Shown here: positions 52,634-60,972 of the stretch, piece by piece
Layout of the letters: each line of letters begins with the position of its first letter
Numbering within the stretch: position 1 is the stretch's first letter
Source: Spongiibacter thalassae
GTDB taxonomy: Bacteria > Pseudomonadota > Gammaproteobacteria > Pseudomonadales > Spongiibacteraceae
Direction of reading: 5' to 3'
NCBI RefSeq assembly: GCF_012272835.1
Contig: NZ_JAAWWK010000008.1
Location: 127,500-191,499, forward strand
DNA: 64,000 nt
Translations under genes and position numbers: made by a program
The notes under the pieces: model-generated
Seen by the model: the letters and a program-made list of their open reading frames with translations, nothing else
What the model was told of the DNA's origin: nothing
Databases searched by the model: none

Positions 52634-53065
52634 ATGAATATCACTCTCACTCATATTGCCCAGCACGTGCATAATGTCGATGCCTGTGTAGAATTCTATC
52701 GTCGCTACGCATCGCTGGCGGTTGTCCATCACCGTCGGGATGGCAGTCAGCAGGTGGTGTGGTTGGCTGAGCCCGGGCGGGAGCGGGAATTTATTCTCGT
52801 CCTGTTATCCGGTGGAGCCGGTAGTCCCCAAGCTGATCATGATTATTCCCACCTGGGTTTTGCCGTGGCCTCCCGTAGTGAGGTAGAGCGTATCGCCAGA
52901 CAGGCTGATGAAGAAGGTCTACTCGCCTGGGACTGTCGCGATGACGTCTATCCGGCGGGCTACTACTGCGGCGTTCGCGACCCTGATGGCAAAGTGGTCG
53001 AATTCAGCTACGGTCAGCCATTGGGGCCGGGGGCAGAGGACCGGCTGGTCGACAATATCGAGTGA
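52634..53065 (+). CDS. VOC (glyoxalase/bleomycin-resistance) family protein
   Basis: A 143-residue single-domain protein. The expected metal ligands are visible: His in LTHIAQHV, His in DYSHLGFAV and Glu in VVEFSYGQP; RDPDGKVVEF is a family hallmark. The substrate is unknown. GGAGAGG supports the start. It lies 28 bp upstream of the sirtuin gene on the same strand, so the two are likely co-transcribed. Confidence 0.88.
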   Translation: MNITLTHIAQHVHNVDACVEFYRRYASLAVVHHRRDGSQQVVWLAEPGREREFILVLLSGGAGSPQADHDYSHLGFAVASRSEVERIARQADEEGLLAWDCRDDVYPAGYYCGVRDPDGKVVEFSYGQPLGPGAEDRLVDNIE

Positions 53066-53093
53066 TTACTCGTTATCAGGAGAGTAGGGCGGA

Positions 53094-53801
53094 ATGATAA
53101 AGCGGATTGTGGTGTTAACCGGAGCAGGAATTTCTGCTGAGTCTGGCATACAGACCTTTCGCGCCGCAGACGGTCTGTGGGAGAACCACCGGGTAGAAGA
53201 TGTTGCGACCCCGGAGGGCTTTGATGCCAATCCCGAACTGGTTCAGTCATTCTACAATCAGCGCCGTCGGGGCTTGCTCTCTGCAGCGGTGCAGCCGAAT
53301 GCGGCGCATATTGCGCTGGCTGAACTGGAGCAGAATTTTCACGGCGAACTGCTACTAGTAACCCAGAATATCGATGATTTGCATAAGCGCGCCGGCTCCC
53401 GCCGTTTGATTCATATGCACGGCGAGTTGCTGAAAATGCGTTGCATCAGCAGCCAGCAGGTTTTTGAAATACTTGAAGATATTACCCCCGAGCTACGCTG
53501 TCCCTGCTGCGGGCTCAGGAATATGTTGCGGCCCCATGTGGTGTGGTTTGGCGAAATGCCGCTGGCGATGGATGACATCTATACTGCTCTGGCCAGGTGC
53601 GATGTATTTGTCGCGGTAGGCACCTCGGGTCAGGTCTACCCGGCAGCGGGCTTTGTCGAAGTCGCCAACGAGGCGGGAGCGCGCACGATCGAAGTGAACC
53701 TGGACGACTCAGCCCGGACCAGTGCCTTTGCAGAGCAGCGCCGGGGCCTGGCCAGTCGGGAGCTGCCGGCACTGTGTCGCGAGCTGCTCGGGGCGCAGTA
53801 G
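53094..53801 (+). CDS. cobB: CobB-type NAD-dependent protein deacylase (sirtuin)
   Basis: A 235-residue protein. NAD-binding GAGISAESGIQTFR, catalytic His in IHMHGELLKMRC, zinc cysteines (MRCIS and CPCCG) and LRPHVVWFGEMP are present. The FYNQRRRGL motif provides the Tyr and Arg that bind acidic acyl groups in desuccinylating sirtuins, so it should remove succinyl as well as acetyl groups. It is normal in length. Confidence 0.95.
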   Translation: MIKRIVVLTGAGISAESGIQTFRAADGLWENHRVEDVATPEGFDANPELVQSFYNQRRRGLLSAAVQPNAAHIALAELEQNFHGELLLVTQNIDDLHKRAGSRRLIHMHGELLKMRCISSQQVFEILEDITPELRCPCCGLRNMLRPHVVWFGEMPLAMDDIYTALARCDVFVAVGTSGQVYPAAGFVEVANEAGARTIEVNLDDSARTSAFAEQRRGLASRELPALCRELLGAQ

Positions 53802-53809
53802 TTTGCTGT

Positions 53810-54685
53810 TTACACCCGCCGGTGTTGGCGATATTCGCTGGGCGACAGGCCGATGGTCTTTTTGAATACGCGGGAAAAATAGTAGGCGTCGTCATAGCCG
53901 AGTGCCGCAGCGACTTCCTTGATGGACATGCCGGTGCTATCCAGCAAATAGCAGGCCCGCTGAACCTTCATATTAATAAAATACTGAATCGGTGATTGCC
54001 CGCTCCACGCTTTGAATTTTTTAGTGAAGTGAAACTTCGACAGATTGGCGCTGGCGGCTAATTCGTCGAGATTGAGCTGGCCGTGGATATGTTCCTGCAT
54101 CATCGCCCGCAAGCGCTCCCAGTCCAGCCCTTTGCCACTCTGCGGCCGCTGCTGGCGTTCCAGTAAGGCGATGTAACTGAGCAGGGCCTGAATCTGGTGG
54201 CAGCCCTGAATAAACTCGGCCAATTGATAGGCGCTGCGGCGCAGCTCCGACAGGCCGTCGAAAATACGCACGACCCGCGGTTGCAGGCCAATGTAAAGTT
54301 TGGGACTGGTCAGGCGGCTGTGCTGATAAAACGCGTCGGCCAGGCGTCCGTTGAAGTGCAGCCAATAGATCGTCCAGGGATCGAGGTCGTCGGCATGATA
54401 GGCGTGGCTGTGCCCGCGGGGGAGAAGCACGAGGTCGCCACTGCGAATGTCGTATTGCCGATCGTCACACACCAGAGTGCCGTGGCCGCCAGTGCAATAC
54501 ATGATCAGGTAGTTGTCATGGGTCTGGCGCAGCATATGATGCTTGCGTGCGATGGGGTAATAGCCCATCGCCAGCGGGTAAAGACCCTCGGTCAGAGGGT
54601 GCTGGGCCAGCAGCTGCACCATAAAACGGGGGGTCAAAAAGCGCACACCGTTGGCCGGCAGGGGCCACTCAGAGGTTATCGCCAT
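53810..54685 (-). CDS. AraC-family transcriptional regulator (MmsR-like position)
   Basis: A 291-residue protein. An N-terminal AraC-type cupin domain (about residues 25-165; PWTIYWLHFNGRLADAF is the pattern of the AraC_binding family) and a C-terminal double helix-turn-helix domain (about 190-288; LNLDELAASANLSKFHFTKKF and GYDDAYYFSRVFKKTIGLSPSEYR) are intact. It is divergent from a valine-degradation type operon. MmsR of Pseudomonas, which controls mmsAB, has the same family and position. Confidence 0.9.
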   Translation of the reverse strand: MAITSEWPLPANGVRFLTPRFMVQLLAQHPLTEGLYPLAMGYYPIARKHHMLRQTHDNYLIMYCTGGHGTLVCDDRQYDIRSGDLVLLPRGHSHAYHADDLDPWTIYWLHFNGRLADAFYQHSRLTSPKLYIGLQPRVVRIFDGLSELRRSAYQLAEFIQGCHQIQALLSYIALLERQQRPQSGKGLDWERLRAMMQEHIHGQLNLDELAASANLSKFHFTKKFKAWSGQSPIQYFINMKVQRACYLLDSTGMSIKEVAAALGYDDAYYFSRVFKKTIGLSPSEYRQHRRV

Positions 54686-54708
54686 GGTGCAGAGGTGCTC
54701 ATTGTTGA

Positions 54709-54763
54709 GGACTATTGGCCACTGGACTGGCTCATTGATTGCCGTTAGATAGCAATATAGTCC
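54709..54763. repeat. GGACTAT/ATAGTCC inverted repeat upstream of the AraC gene
   Basis: GGACTAT at 54709-54715 and ATAGTCC at 54757-54763 are inverted 7-mers in the 240-bp divergent region, 41 bp apart. Arrangement and spacing might fit an AraC-family site. This is a short match and could be chance. Confidence 0.2.
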
Positions 54764-54925
54764 ATCAAGTCGCCAAGATAATCAATCGCGGCGGGTCTGG
54801 GCCTGTGTTTCTATAGGGGGCTAGGAAACATAATTTGGGCGTCGTTCAACAACCCCGCCGCAAGCAGGGGGAGCATTGTAGCGATCGTCGGCGTGTTGAC
54901 TTCTACTATAATCAGGATTTGTATC

Positions 54926-56347
54926 ATGGCTACCGAAAATACCCCCGCAGCAAATGAAGATGCGCTTTATATCCAGTCGCTGATTGAGCGTTCACGCGCG
55001 GCTCAGCAACAGATTGAAAATTACACCCAGGAGCAGATCGACGAATTGATCACGGCGATGGTGTGGGCGGTGGCGAAGCCGGGTGTGGCTGAGAAAATCG
55101 CCCAATTCACCCTGGATGAAACCCAGCTGGGGAACTACGACGGCAAATTCCTGAAAATCTTCCGCAAAACCCGCGCTGCGCTCTACGATATTATTGATGA
55201 CAAGTCAGTGGGTGTTATCGAGGAGGACGCCGAGCGCAATTTAGTTAAAATCGTCAAGCCAGTCGGCGTTATCGGTGCACTGACCCCCTGCACAAACCCG
55301 GAGGCAACACCGGTTATCAAGGCGATTTCATCGGTGAAAGGGCGCAACTCCATCATCATCGCGCCCCACCCGCGTTCAAAGCTGACCAACAAGATGATCT
55401 GCGATCTGATGCGCGAGGCCATCAAAGCCTGTGGCGCGCCGGAGGATCTGGTGATTTCTATCGATACACCGAGCATGGAACGCACCGCAGAATTAATGAA
55501 GCAGTGCGACCGCATTCTGGCCACCGGTGGTGCGCCTATGGTGAAGTCAGCCTACTCAAGTGGCACACCGGCTCTGGGTGTGGGTGCAGGTAACGCGGTC
55601 ATCACCGTTGACGATACCGCTGATCTGGACGAAGCAGCGGAGAAAATCCGTATCTCCAAAACCCTCGATCTCGCAGCGTCCTGTTCTTCGGATAACGCGG
55701 TAGTGGCCTTTGCGTCAATCAAGGACGCGCTGCTGGAGAAGCTCCAGGCTCAGGGCGGCTATCTGTGCAACGAGGAAGAAAAGGCCAGGCTTCAGGCCAT
55801 TATCTGGGAAGACGGTCATATCGCTGCGCGCATCGTCGCCCAGCCCGCACCGGTGTTGGCGGATATGGCGGGCATCAATCTGCCCGATGGCAAGTCCTTC
55901 CTGATTGTGCCCGAGGTGGGTGCCGGCCCCGACTACCCATTCTCCGGTGAGAAAATGTCGGTCGTAATGGCCTTTTACACCGTGAAGGATATCGACGAAG
56001 CCATTGCCCAGGTAAATGCCATTCAGGCCTATCAGGGTATGGGTCACTCCTGTGGAATTTATTCCTACAACGACGACAATATTATGAAGTACGCGATGGA
56101 AACCAAAACCTCGCGGGTAATGGTTAACCAGCCACAGGCGCCGTCAAACAGTGGCAACCTGTGGAATGGCATGCGTCAGACCTTCTCCCTCGGTTGCGGA
56201 AGCTGGGGTGGTAACGCGACCAATAACAACATTACCTGGCAGGATCTGGTCAATATCACCTGGGTATCGCGTCCTTTGGCCAAAACCAAAGAGCTGCCCG
56301 CGGATGAGGTGTTGTTTGCCTCTGCGATTGCCAAGCTGGGCGAGTAA
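54926..56347 (+). CDS. CoA-acylating aldehyde dehydrogenase (AdhE/EutE/SauS type)
   Basis: A 473-residue protein. Motifs PVGVIGALTPCTNPEATP, a substrate-pocket RSKLTNKMICDLM region, CDRILATGGAPMVKSAYSSG and the catalytic cysteine in LAASCSSDNAVV place it with acylating acetaldehyde/sulfoacetaldehyde dehydrogenases, not with MmsA or classical ALDH. It is predicted to convert an aldehyde plus CoA to acyl-CoA with NAD(P). The ATG at 54926 is preceded by AGGA with an 8-nt gap. It is the first gene of the operon, divergent from the AraC-type regulator. Confidence 0.9.
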   Translation: MATENTPAANEDALYIQSLIERSRAAQQQIENYTQEQIDELITAMVWAVAKPGVAEKIAQFTLDETQLGNYDGKFLKIFRKTRAALYDIIDDKSVGVIEEDAERNLVKIVKPVGVIGALTPCTNPEATPVIKAISSVKGRNSIIIAPHPRSKLTNKMICDLMREAIKACGAPEDLVISIDTPSMERTAELMKQCDRILATGGAPMVKSAYSSGTPALGVGAGNAVITVDDTADLDEAAEKIRISKTLDLAASCSSDNAVVAFASIKDALLEKLQAQGGYLCNEEEKARLQAIIWEDGHIAARIVAQPAPVLADMAGINLPDGKSFLIVPEVGAGPDYPFSGEKMSVVMAFYTVKDIDEAIAQVNAIQAYQGMGHSCGIYSYNDDNIMKYAMETKTSRVMVNQPQAPSNSGNLWNGMRQTFSLGCGSWGGNATNNNITWQDLVNITWVSRPLAKTKELPADEVLFASAIAKLGE

Positions 56348-56377
56348 ACGCCAGGGCTGCAGCGCCCTTGCCATGCA

Positions 56378-56397
56378 AAGGGCCCGCGGTGGCCCTT
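56378..56397 (+). terminator. Hairpin in the operon after the aldehyde dehydrogenase
   Basis: AAGGGCC (56378-56384) pairs with GGCCCTT (56391-56397) around a 6-nt loop; AATCTTTTATTTG follows. It is a weak terminator or processing site that may lower expression of the four downstream genes. Confidence 0.5.
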
Positions 56398-56440
56398 AAT
56401 CTTTTATTTGCACCACATTACATAATATGAGTTGCCGCCG

Positions 56441-57601
56441 ATGGATTTTGAGTTAAACGAAGATCAGATCGCGTATGCCGAGAGTGCACGCCAGTTTGCA
56501 GAGGGCGTATTTGCGCCCAACGCGGCCCGCTGGGACGCCGAGCATATATTCCCCAAGGACGCACTGCGCCAGGCCGGCGAACTGGGTTTTATGGGAATGT
56601 ATACCCCGGAAGATGCGGGCGGACTGGGGCTGAGTCGTCTGGACACCAGCGTTATCGTTGAGGAGCTGGCCAAGGGCTGCACCTCCACGGCGGCTTTTCT
56701 CACCATTCACAACATGGCTACCAGTATGATCGGTCACTACGGCACCGCCGAGGTGATTGAAACCTACTGCCCTGCACTGGTCACGGGTGAAACACTGGCC
56801 TCCTACTGCCTGACCGAACCCGGTGCCGGGTCTGATGCGGGCAGCCTGCGCAGTACTGCCCGCCGCGATGGCGACGACTACATTATTAACGGCAGTAAAA
56901 TGTTTATTTCCGGTGCGGGGTCCACCGATGTGTTGGTTGCCATGTTGCGCACCGGTGCCGCTGGCCCCAAGGGCATCAGTGCATTTGTGATACCGGCCGA
57001 TGCCCCGGGTATCAGCTATGGCAAACCCGAGGAAAAAATGGGCTGGAACAGCCAGCCCACTGCGACGGTAACCTTTGAGGACGTGCGCGTACCCGCCGGT
57101 AATATGCTTGGCGAAGAGGGTCAGGGCTTCCGCATTGCCATGCAGGGACTGGACGGCGGTCGCATCAATATCGCCACCTGTTCTATCGGTACCGCCCAGG
57201 CGGCACTGGAAACCGCGACAGCCTATGTCAACGAACGGCAACAGTTTGGTCAGTCGATCGCCGACTTCCAGAACACCCAGTTTAAATTGGCGGATATGGC
57301 GACCAAGCTGGTCGCGGCCAGACAAATGGTGCGTTTGGCGGCGGTAAAACTCGACAGCAAGCACGCCGAGGCCACCAGCTACTGTGCGATGGCCAAGCGT
57401 TTTGCCACCGATGTCTGTTTTGAAATTTGCAACGACGCCCTGCAACTGCATGGTGGCTACGGTTATATTAAAGAATATCCCCTGGAGCGACATTTGCGGG
57501 ATGTTCGTGTACACCAGATTCTGGAAGGTACCAATGAAATCATGCGGGTGATTATCGCCCGGCGACTGTTAATGGAAGGCGCACTGGAGTTAATTAAATG
57601 A
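56441..57601 (+). CDS. Acyl-CoA dehydrogenase, isobutyryl/short branched-chain type
   Basis: A 386-residue protein of the classical short-chain length. YCLTEPGAGSDAGSLRSTA, the substrate loop GISYGKPEEKMGWNSQPT, and catalytic Glu in HQILEGTNEIMRVI are intact. Sequence and position match isobutyryl-CoA dehydrogenase of valine breakdown, giving methacrylyl-CoA. The ATG at 56441 is chosen over a TTG at 56432. Its stop overlaps the next start. Confidence 0.93.
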   Translation: MDFELNEDQIAYAESARQFAEGVFAPNAARWDAEHIFPKDALRQAGELGFMGMYTPEDAGGLGLSRLDTSVIVEELAKGCTSTAAFLTIHNMATSMIGHYGTAEVIETYCPALVTGETLASYCLTEPGAGSDAGSLRSTARRDGDDYIINGSKMFISGAGSTDVLVAMLRTGAAGPKGISAFVIPADAPGISYGKPEEKMGWNSQPTATVTFEDVRVPAGNMLGEEGQGFRIAMQGLDGGRINIATCSIGTAQAALETATAYVNERQQFGQSIADFQNTQFKLADMATKLVAARQMVRLAAVKLDSKHAEATSYCAMAKRFATDVCFEICNDALQLHGGYGYIKEYPLERHLRDVRVHQILEGTNEIMRVIIARRLLMEGALELIK

Positions 57602-58389
57602 GCCAATACAGCCCTACAGAAAAACTGAAAGTAGAAATTATCGATCACACGGCACTGGTTACCATCGACAACCCCGGTGCCAATACCTGGGATGCGGAAT
57701 CCCTGGTCGGTCTGAAAACCCTGGTAGAAAACCTCAATGCGGATCGCAATATCTTCAGTTTGGTGATTACCGGTGCCGGAGAAAAATTCTTCTCTGCCGG
57801 CGCCGATCTGAAAATGTTTGCCGATGGCGACAAAGAAGTCGCCTATGACATCGGCCTGAAATTTGGTCAGGCCTTTGAAACCCTGGCGGATTTCCGTGGG
57901 GTGTCTATTGCCGCGATCAACGGTTTTGCCATGGGCGGTGGACTTGAGTGTGCCTTGGCCTGTGATATTCGTATTGCGGAAACTCAGGCGCAACTGGCGC
58001 TGCCCGAAGCCAAGGTGGGCTTGTTACCCTGCGCTGGCGGTACTCAACGACTGACTGCGCTGGTGGGCTCAGGCTGGGCGAAGCGAGTGATTCTTTGTGG
58101 CGAGCGCTTGAAGGCCGATAAGGCCCTCAGCATCGGTCTGGTCGAAGAGGTTGTGGAGACCGGCACCGCCAAGGAGGTGGCTTTGAAGCTTGCCGCGCAG
58201 GTGGGCCAGCAAAGCCCCGTCGCGGTCAGCTTCTGCAAGGAGCTGGTACATGAGGCCCGTGATGCGGTAATGCCCAAAGGCCTGATGCTGGAGCGTGAGC
58301 GTTTCGTACAGCTGTTTGACACTGCCGACCAGAAAGAGGGTGTTAACGCCTTTCTGGAAAAGCGCAGCCCGGAATGGAAAAACGCCTGA
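57598..58389 (+). CDS. Enoyl-CoA hydratase
   Basis: A 263-residue crotonase-fold protein. The oxyanion-hole motif SAGADLKMF, the GGGLECALACDIRIAE segment with a catalytic Glu, and ALPEAKVGLLPCAGGTQRL with the second Glu are all present, so hydratase activity is expected. In this operon it should hydrate methacrylyl-CoA to 3-hydroxyisobutyryl-CoA. It starts in the stop region of the preceding gene (ATGA). Confidence 0.93.
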   Translation: MSQYSPTEKLKVEIIDHTALVTIDNPGANTWDAESLVGLKTLVENLNADRNIFSLVITGAGEKFFSAGADLKMFADGDKEVAYDIGLKFGQAFETLADFRGVSIAAINGFAMGGGLECALACDIRIAETQAQLALPEAKVGLLPCAGGTQRLTALVGSGWAKRVILCGERLKADKALSIGLVEEVVETGTAKEVALKLAAQVGQQSPVAVSFCKELVHEARDAVMPKGLMLERERFVQLFDTADQKEGVNAFLEKRSPEWKNA

Positions 58390-59513
58390 TGACTGCCGAA
58401 CAAATAGAAGAGGTATTGTTCGAGGAGCGGGAGACCGCCAGCGGCCTCCACCTCGGTGTCATAACCCTGCATGTTGAGAAAACCCTCAACTCGCTGACGC
58501 TGAATATGGTCGAGCGTATGCTCGCTACACTGCGTGACTGGCGCGACCGCAGTGATATCGCCTGCGTGTTTATTCGCGGAGCCGGCGAAAAGGCACTGTG
58601 TGCCGGTGGCGACGTTCAGGCACTGTACCGTTCGTCCATCGAGCAGCCCGGTGGGCCCTGTGAGTACGCCGAGACCTTTTTTGAAACAGAGTACCGGGTC
58701 GATTATCTGCTACAGCAGTTCGCCAAGCCCGTGGTCGTATGGGGCCACGGCATTGTCATGGGTGGCGGCCTCGGTGTGTTCGCGGCGGGTAGTTACCGCG
58801 TAGTGACTGAAAAGTCGCGGCTGGCCATGCCCGAAATCACCATCGGCCTTTATCCCGATGTTGGCGGCAGTTATTTTTTAAATCGCACACCGGGCAACAG
58901 TGGCTTGTTTCTGGCGCTGACAGGCGCGTCGTTCAATGCCAGCGATGCCCTGTATCTGGGAATGGCAGAGGGCTTTATCGAGCATCAATACCTTGAAGAG
59001 GTACTGGATGCCCTGACCCGGCACGCCTGGTCCAGTAGCGTAGGTGACAACCAGGAGCGGCTGTTTGATCTGATGCGCGGCTTTGTCGAGAAATCTGCCG
59101 GTGCGCGGCCCGAGGGGAATGTCGAGCCCGCCGCCGCGGAAATTGAAGCACTGTGTCAGCAGGATGACGACGTGGCGATTATCGAAGCGATCAGCACGCT
59201 GCAGAGTGATAACCCGTGGTTGCAAAAGGCCGGGGCGAGCCTCGCCGCCGGTTCACCCCTCAGCGCTCGGCTGATTATCGAGCAGTTGCGCCGTTGCAAG
59301 GGTTTGAGCCTGCATGAGGTCTTTAAAGCGGAGCTGGTGTTGTCTACCAATATTGTGCGCGGCCGCGAATTCGCAGAGGGTGTGCGCGCCTTGTTGATTG
59401 ACAAGGACAGAAACCCCCAGTGGAGTCACGACTCGGCAGCGGCGGTCAGCGACGCCGACATCGCGGCGCACTTTGCTGCGCCCTGGGCAGAAAACCCGTT
59501 AAACACCATTTAA
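58389..59513 (+). CDS. 3-hydroxyisobutyryl-CoA hydrolase
   Basis: A 374-residue protein. FIRGAGEKALCAGGDVQALY, VVVWGHGIVMGGGLGVFAAG and MPEITIGLYPDVGGSYFLN are the family patterns. It releases 3-hydroxyisobutyrate from its CoA ester in valine breakdown. The ATG at 58389 overlaps the previous stop (TGATG); an ATG 15 nt upstream in frame is an alternative. Confidence 0.93.
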   Translation: MTAEQIEEVLFEERETASGLHLGVITLHVEKTLNSLTLNMVERMLATLRDWRDRSDIACVFIRGAGEKALCAGGDVQALYRSSIEQPGGPCEYAETFFETEYRVDYLLQQFAKPVVVWGHGIVMGGGLGVFAAGSYRVVTEKSRLAMPEITIGLYPDVGGSYFLNRTPGNSGLFLALTGASFNASDALYLGMAEGFIEHQYLEEVLDALTRHAWSSSVGDNQERLFDLMRGFVEKSAGARPEGNVEPAAAEIEALCQQDDDVAIIEAISTLQSDNPWLQKAGASLAAGSPLSARLIIEQLRRCKGLSLHEVFKAELVLSTNIVRGREFAEGVRALLIDKDRNPQWSHDSAAAVSDADIAAHFAAPWAENPLNTI

Positions 59514-59571
59514 CAAGGACAAGGCGATGGCAGTGCTATCGCCTGAACAACGGCGAAATAAGGTAAATAAC

Positions 59572-60459
59572 ATGGCAAAGATCGCGTTTATTGGTCTCGG
59601 AAATATGGGCGGCCCGATGGCAGGTAACCTGCTGAAAGCAGGGCACCAGGTCACAGTGTTCGATTTGGTTGACGCGGCGATGGACGCTCTGGTGCAACAG
59701 GGGGCGGCGAAGTCCTCCTCTGCGCTGGGTGCTCTGGAAGGCGCCGACACTGTGGTGACGATGCTGCCGGCAGGCAAGCATGTCGCCGGGCTGTATCTGG
59801 GCGATGAAGGGCTGATTGCCAAGGCTGCGCCGAACACCCTGTTCCTGGATTGCAGCACGATCGATGCCGACACCGCGCGCCGGGTCGGTGCCGCCGCCGC
59901 AGAGCAGGGTTTGGAAATGCTCGACTCTCCGGTATCCGGTGGGGTCAAGGCAGCTCAGGCAGGCACTTTGGCCTTTATGTGCGGCGGCACCGAGGCCGGC
60001 TTTGAGCGCGGCAAGAAAATCCTTGAAGCCATGGGCAAGAATATTTTCCTCGCCGGTGGTCACGGCGCGGGTCAAATCGCCAAAATCTGTAACAATATGT
60101 TGCTGGCTGTGCATATGATTGGCACCGCAGAGGCCTTGCAACTGGGCGCCAACAACGGCTTGGATCCCGCCGTGCTGTCTGAAATCATGCTGAAAAGCTC
60201 AGGTAAGAACTGGTCGCTGGAAACCTACAACCCCTATCCCGGGGTGATGGAAAACGTGCCTGCCAGCAATGACTACAAGCCCGGCTTTATGGTTCAGCTG
60301 ATGTTGAAGGACCTTGGGCTGGCAATGGAAAACAGCTTGCTGACCCAAAGTTCTGTGCCGATGGGTGCACTTGCCCGAAGCCTGTATGCATCGTTCTCTG
60401 CCAAAGACGGCAATGCACAGCGGGATTTCTCGGCGATACTGGAAATGTTCCAGTCCTGA
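59572..60459 (+). CDS. mmsB: MmsB, 3-hydroxyisobutyrate dehydrogenase
   Basis: A 295-residue protein. NAD-binding GLGNMGGPMAGNLLKAG, substrate motif DSPVSGGVKAAQAGTL and catalytic Lys in GAGQIAKICNNMLL are intact. It oxidises 3-hydroxyisobutyrate to methylmalonate semialdehyde. The ATG at 59572 with AAGG upstream is chosen. It is the last gene of the operon, followed by a clear terminator. Confidence 0.96.
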   Translation: MAKIAFIGLGNMGGPMAGNLLKAGHQVTVFDLVDAAMDALVQQGAAKSSSALGALEGADTVVTMLPAGKHVAGLYLGDEGLIAKAAPNTLFLDCSTIDADTARRVGAAAAEQGLEMLDSPVSGGVKAAQAGTLAFMCGGTEAGFERGKKILEAMGKNIFLAGGHGAGQIAKICNNMLLAVHMIGTAEALQLGANNGLDPAVLSEIMLKSSGKNWSLETYNPYPGVMENVPASNDYKPGFMVQLMLKDLGLAMENSLLTQSSVPMGALARSLYASFSAKDGNAQRDFSAILEMFQS

Positions 60460-60485
60460 TTTACCGATGAAGATGTGTAGACCTG

Positions 60486-60517
60486 GGCGACAACCCTGCG
60501 CGGTTGTCGCCTTTTTT
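60486..60517 (+). terminator. Intrinsic terminator of the valine operon
   Basis: A 10-bp stem (GGCGACAACC 60486-60495 with GGTTGTCGCC 60502-60511), a 6-nt loop and a six-T run to 60517, 27 nt past the mmsB stop. Confidence 0.92.
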
Positions 60518-60545
60518 GTGTCTGAATAGGGACAAAAAAGGCGAC
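60506..60545. terminator. Second nested inverted repeat, terminator candidate for the opposite strand
   Basis: GTCGCCTTTTTTGT (60506-60519) and ACAAAAAAGGCGAC (60532-60545) are perfect 14-bp inverted repeats. Its first arm overlaps the right arm of the valine-operon terminator, so the two hairpins are alternatives. On the reverse strand it lies 20-60 nt after the ComEA-like stop. Confidence 0.7.
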
Positions 60546-60564
60546 TTGAAGAGAGGGGCGGTAC

Positions 60565-60864
60565 TTAGCGGGCTTGGTCCTGACCAATCGCAGGCAGTTC
60601 GATCAGATCGGTATTGTCCGACAAGACCTTGCTGCCGATGCCGGGGACATCCAGCAGTTCTTCGCGGGTTTTGAATGGGCCATTGCTGTCGCGATAGCGA
60701 ATAATCGCCTCGGCGCGTTTGGGCCCGACTCCCTTGAGTTGCTGAAGCTCGGTGGCGGTGGCGGAATTGATATCCAGCGCGTAGGCGGTGGATGTCATGA
60801 GGCTGCCCAATGAAAAAACAAGACATAAAACTGCCGCACAGCGGCGGAGGGGTTGCTTGATCAT
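60565..60864 (-). CDS. ComEA-type helix-hairpin-helix DNA-binding protein
   Basis: A 99-residue protein. A signal peptide or anchor (about residues 1-29, ending AYA) precedes two helix-hairpin-helix motifs, DINSATATELQQLKGVGPKRAEAII and FKTREELLDVPGIGSKVL. In competent bacteria ComEA binds incoming DNA in the periplasm. AAGGA supports the start. With pilMNOPQ, comF and radA in the same window, parts of a transformation machinery are present, though they occur in non-competent species too. Confidence 0.9.
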   Translation of the reverse strand: MIKQPLRRCAAVLCLVFSLGSLMTSTAYALDINSATATELQQLKGVGPKRAEAIIRYRDSNGPFKTREELLDVPGIGSKVLSDNTDLIELPAIGQDQAR

Positions 60865-60972
60865 CGCAAAATCCTTTTTGTTGATGATGGGGTGCGCGTT
60901 GTGCGCGGAAAAAGTGTAGCACAGACACCGCGGGAGCGGTAAAGCGGCCCGCAGTGTCTGGTCGCGTCAGGC

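Noticed and set aside
54896-54912. TTGACT and TATAAT upstream of the acylating dehydrogenase
   Set aside because: The two boxes are only 5 bp apart, so they cannot be one sigma-70 promoter; TATAAT alone lacks a matching -35.
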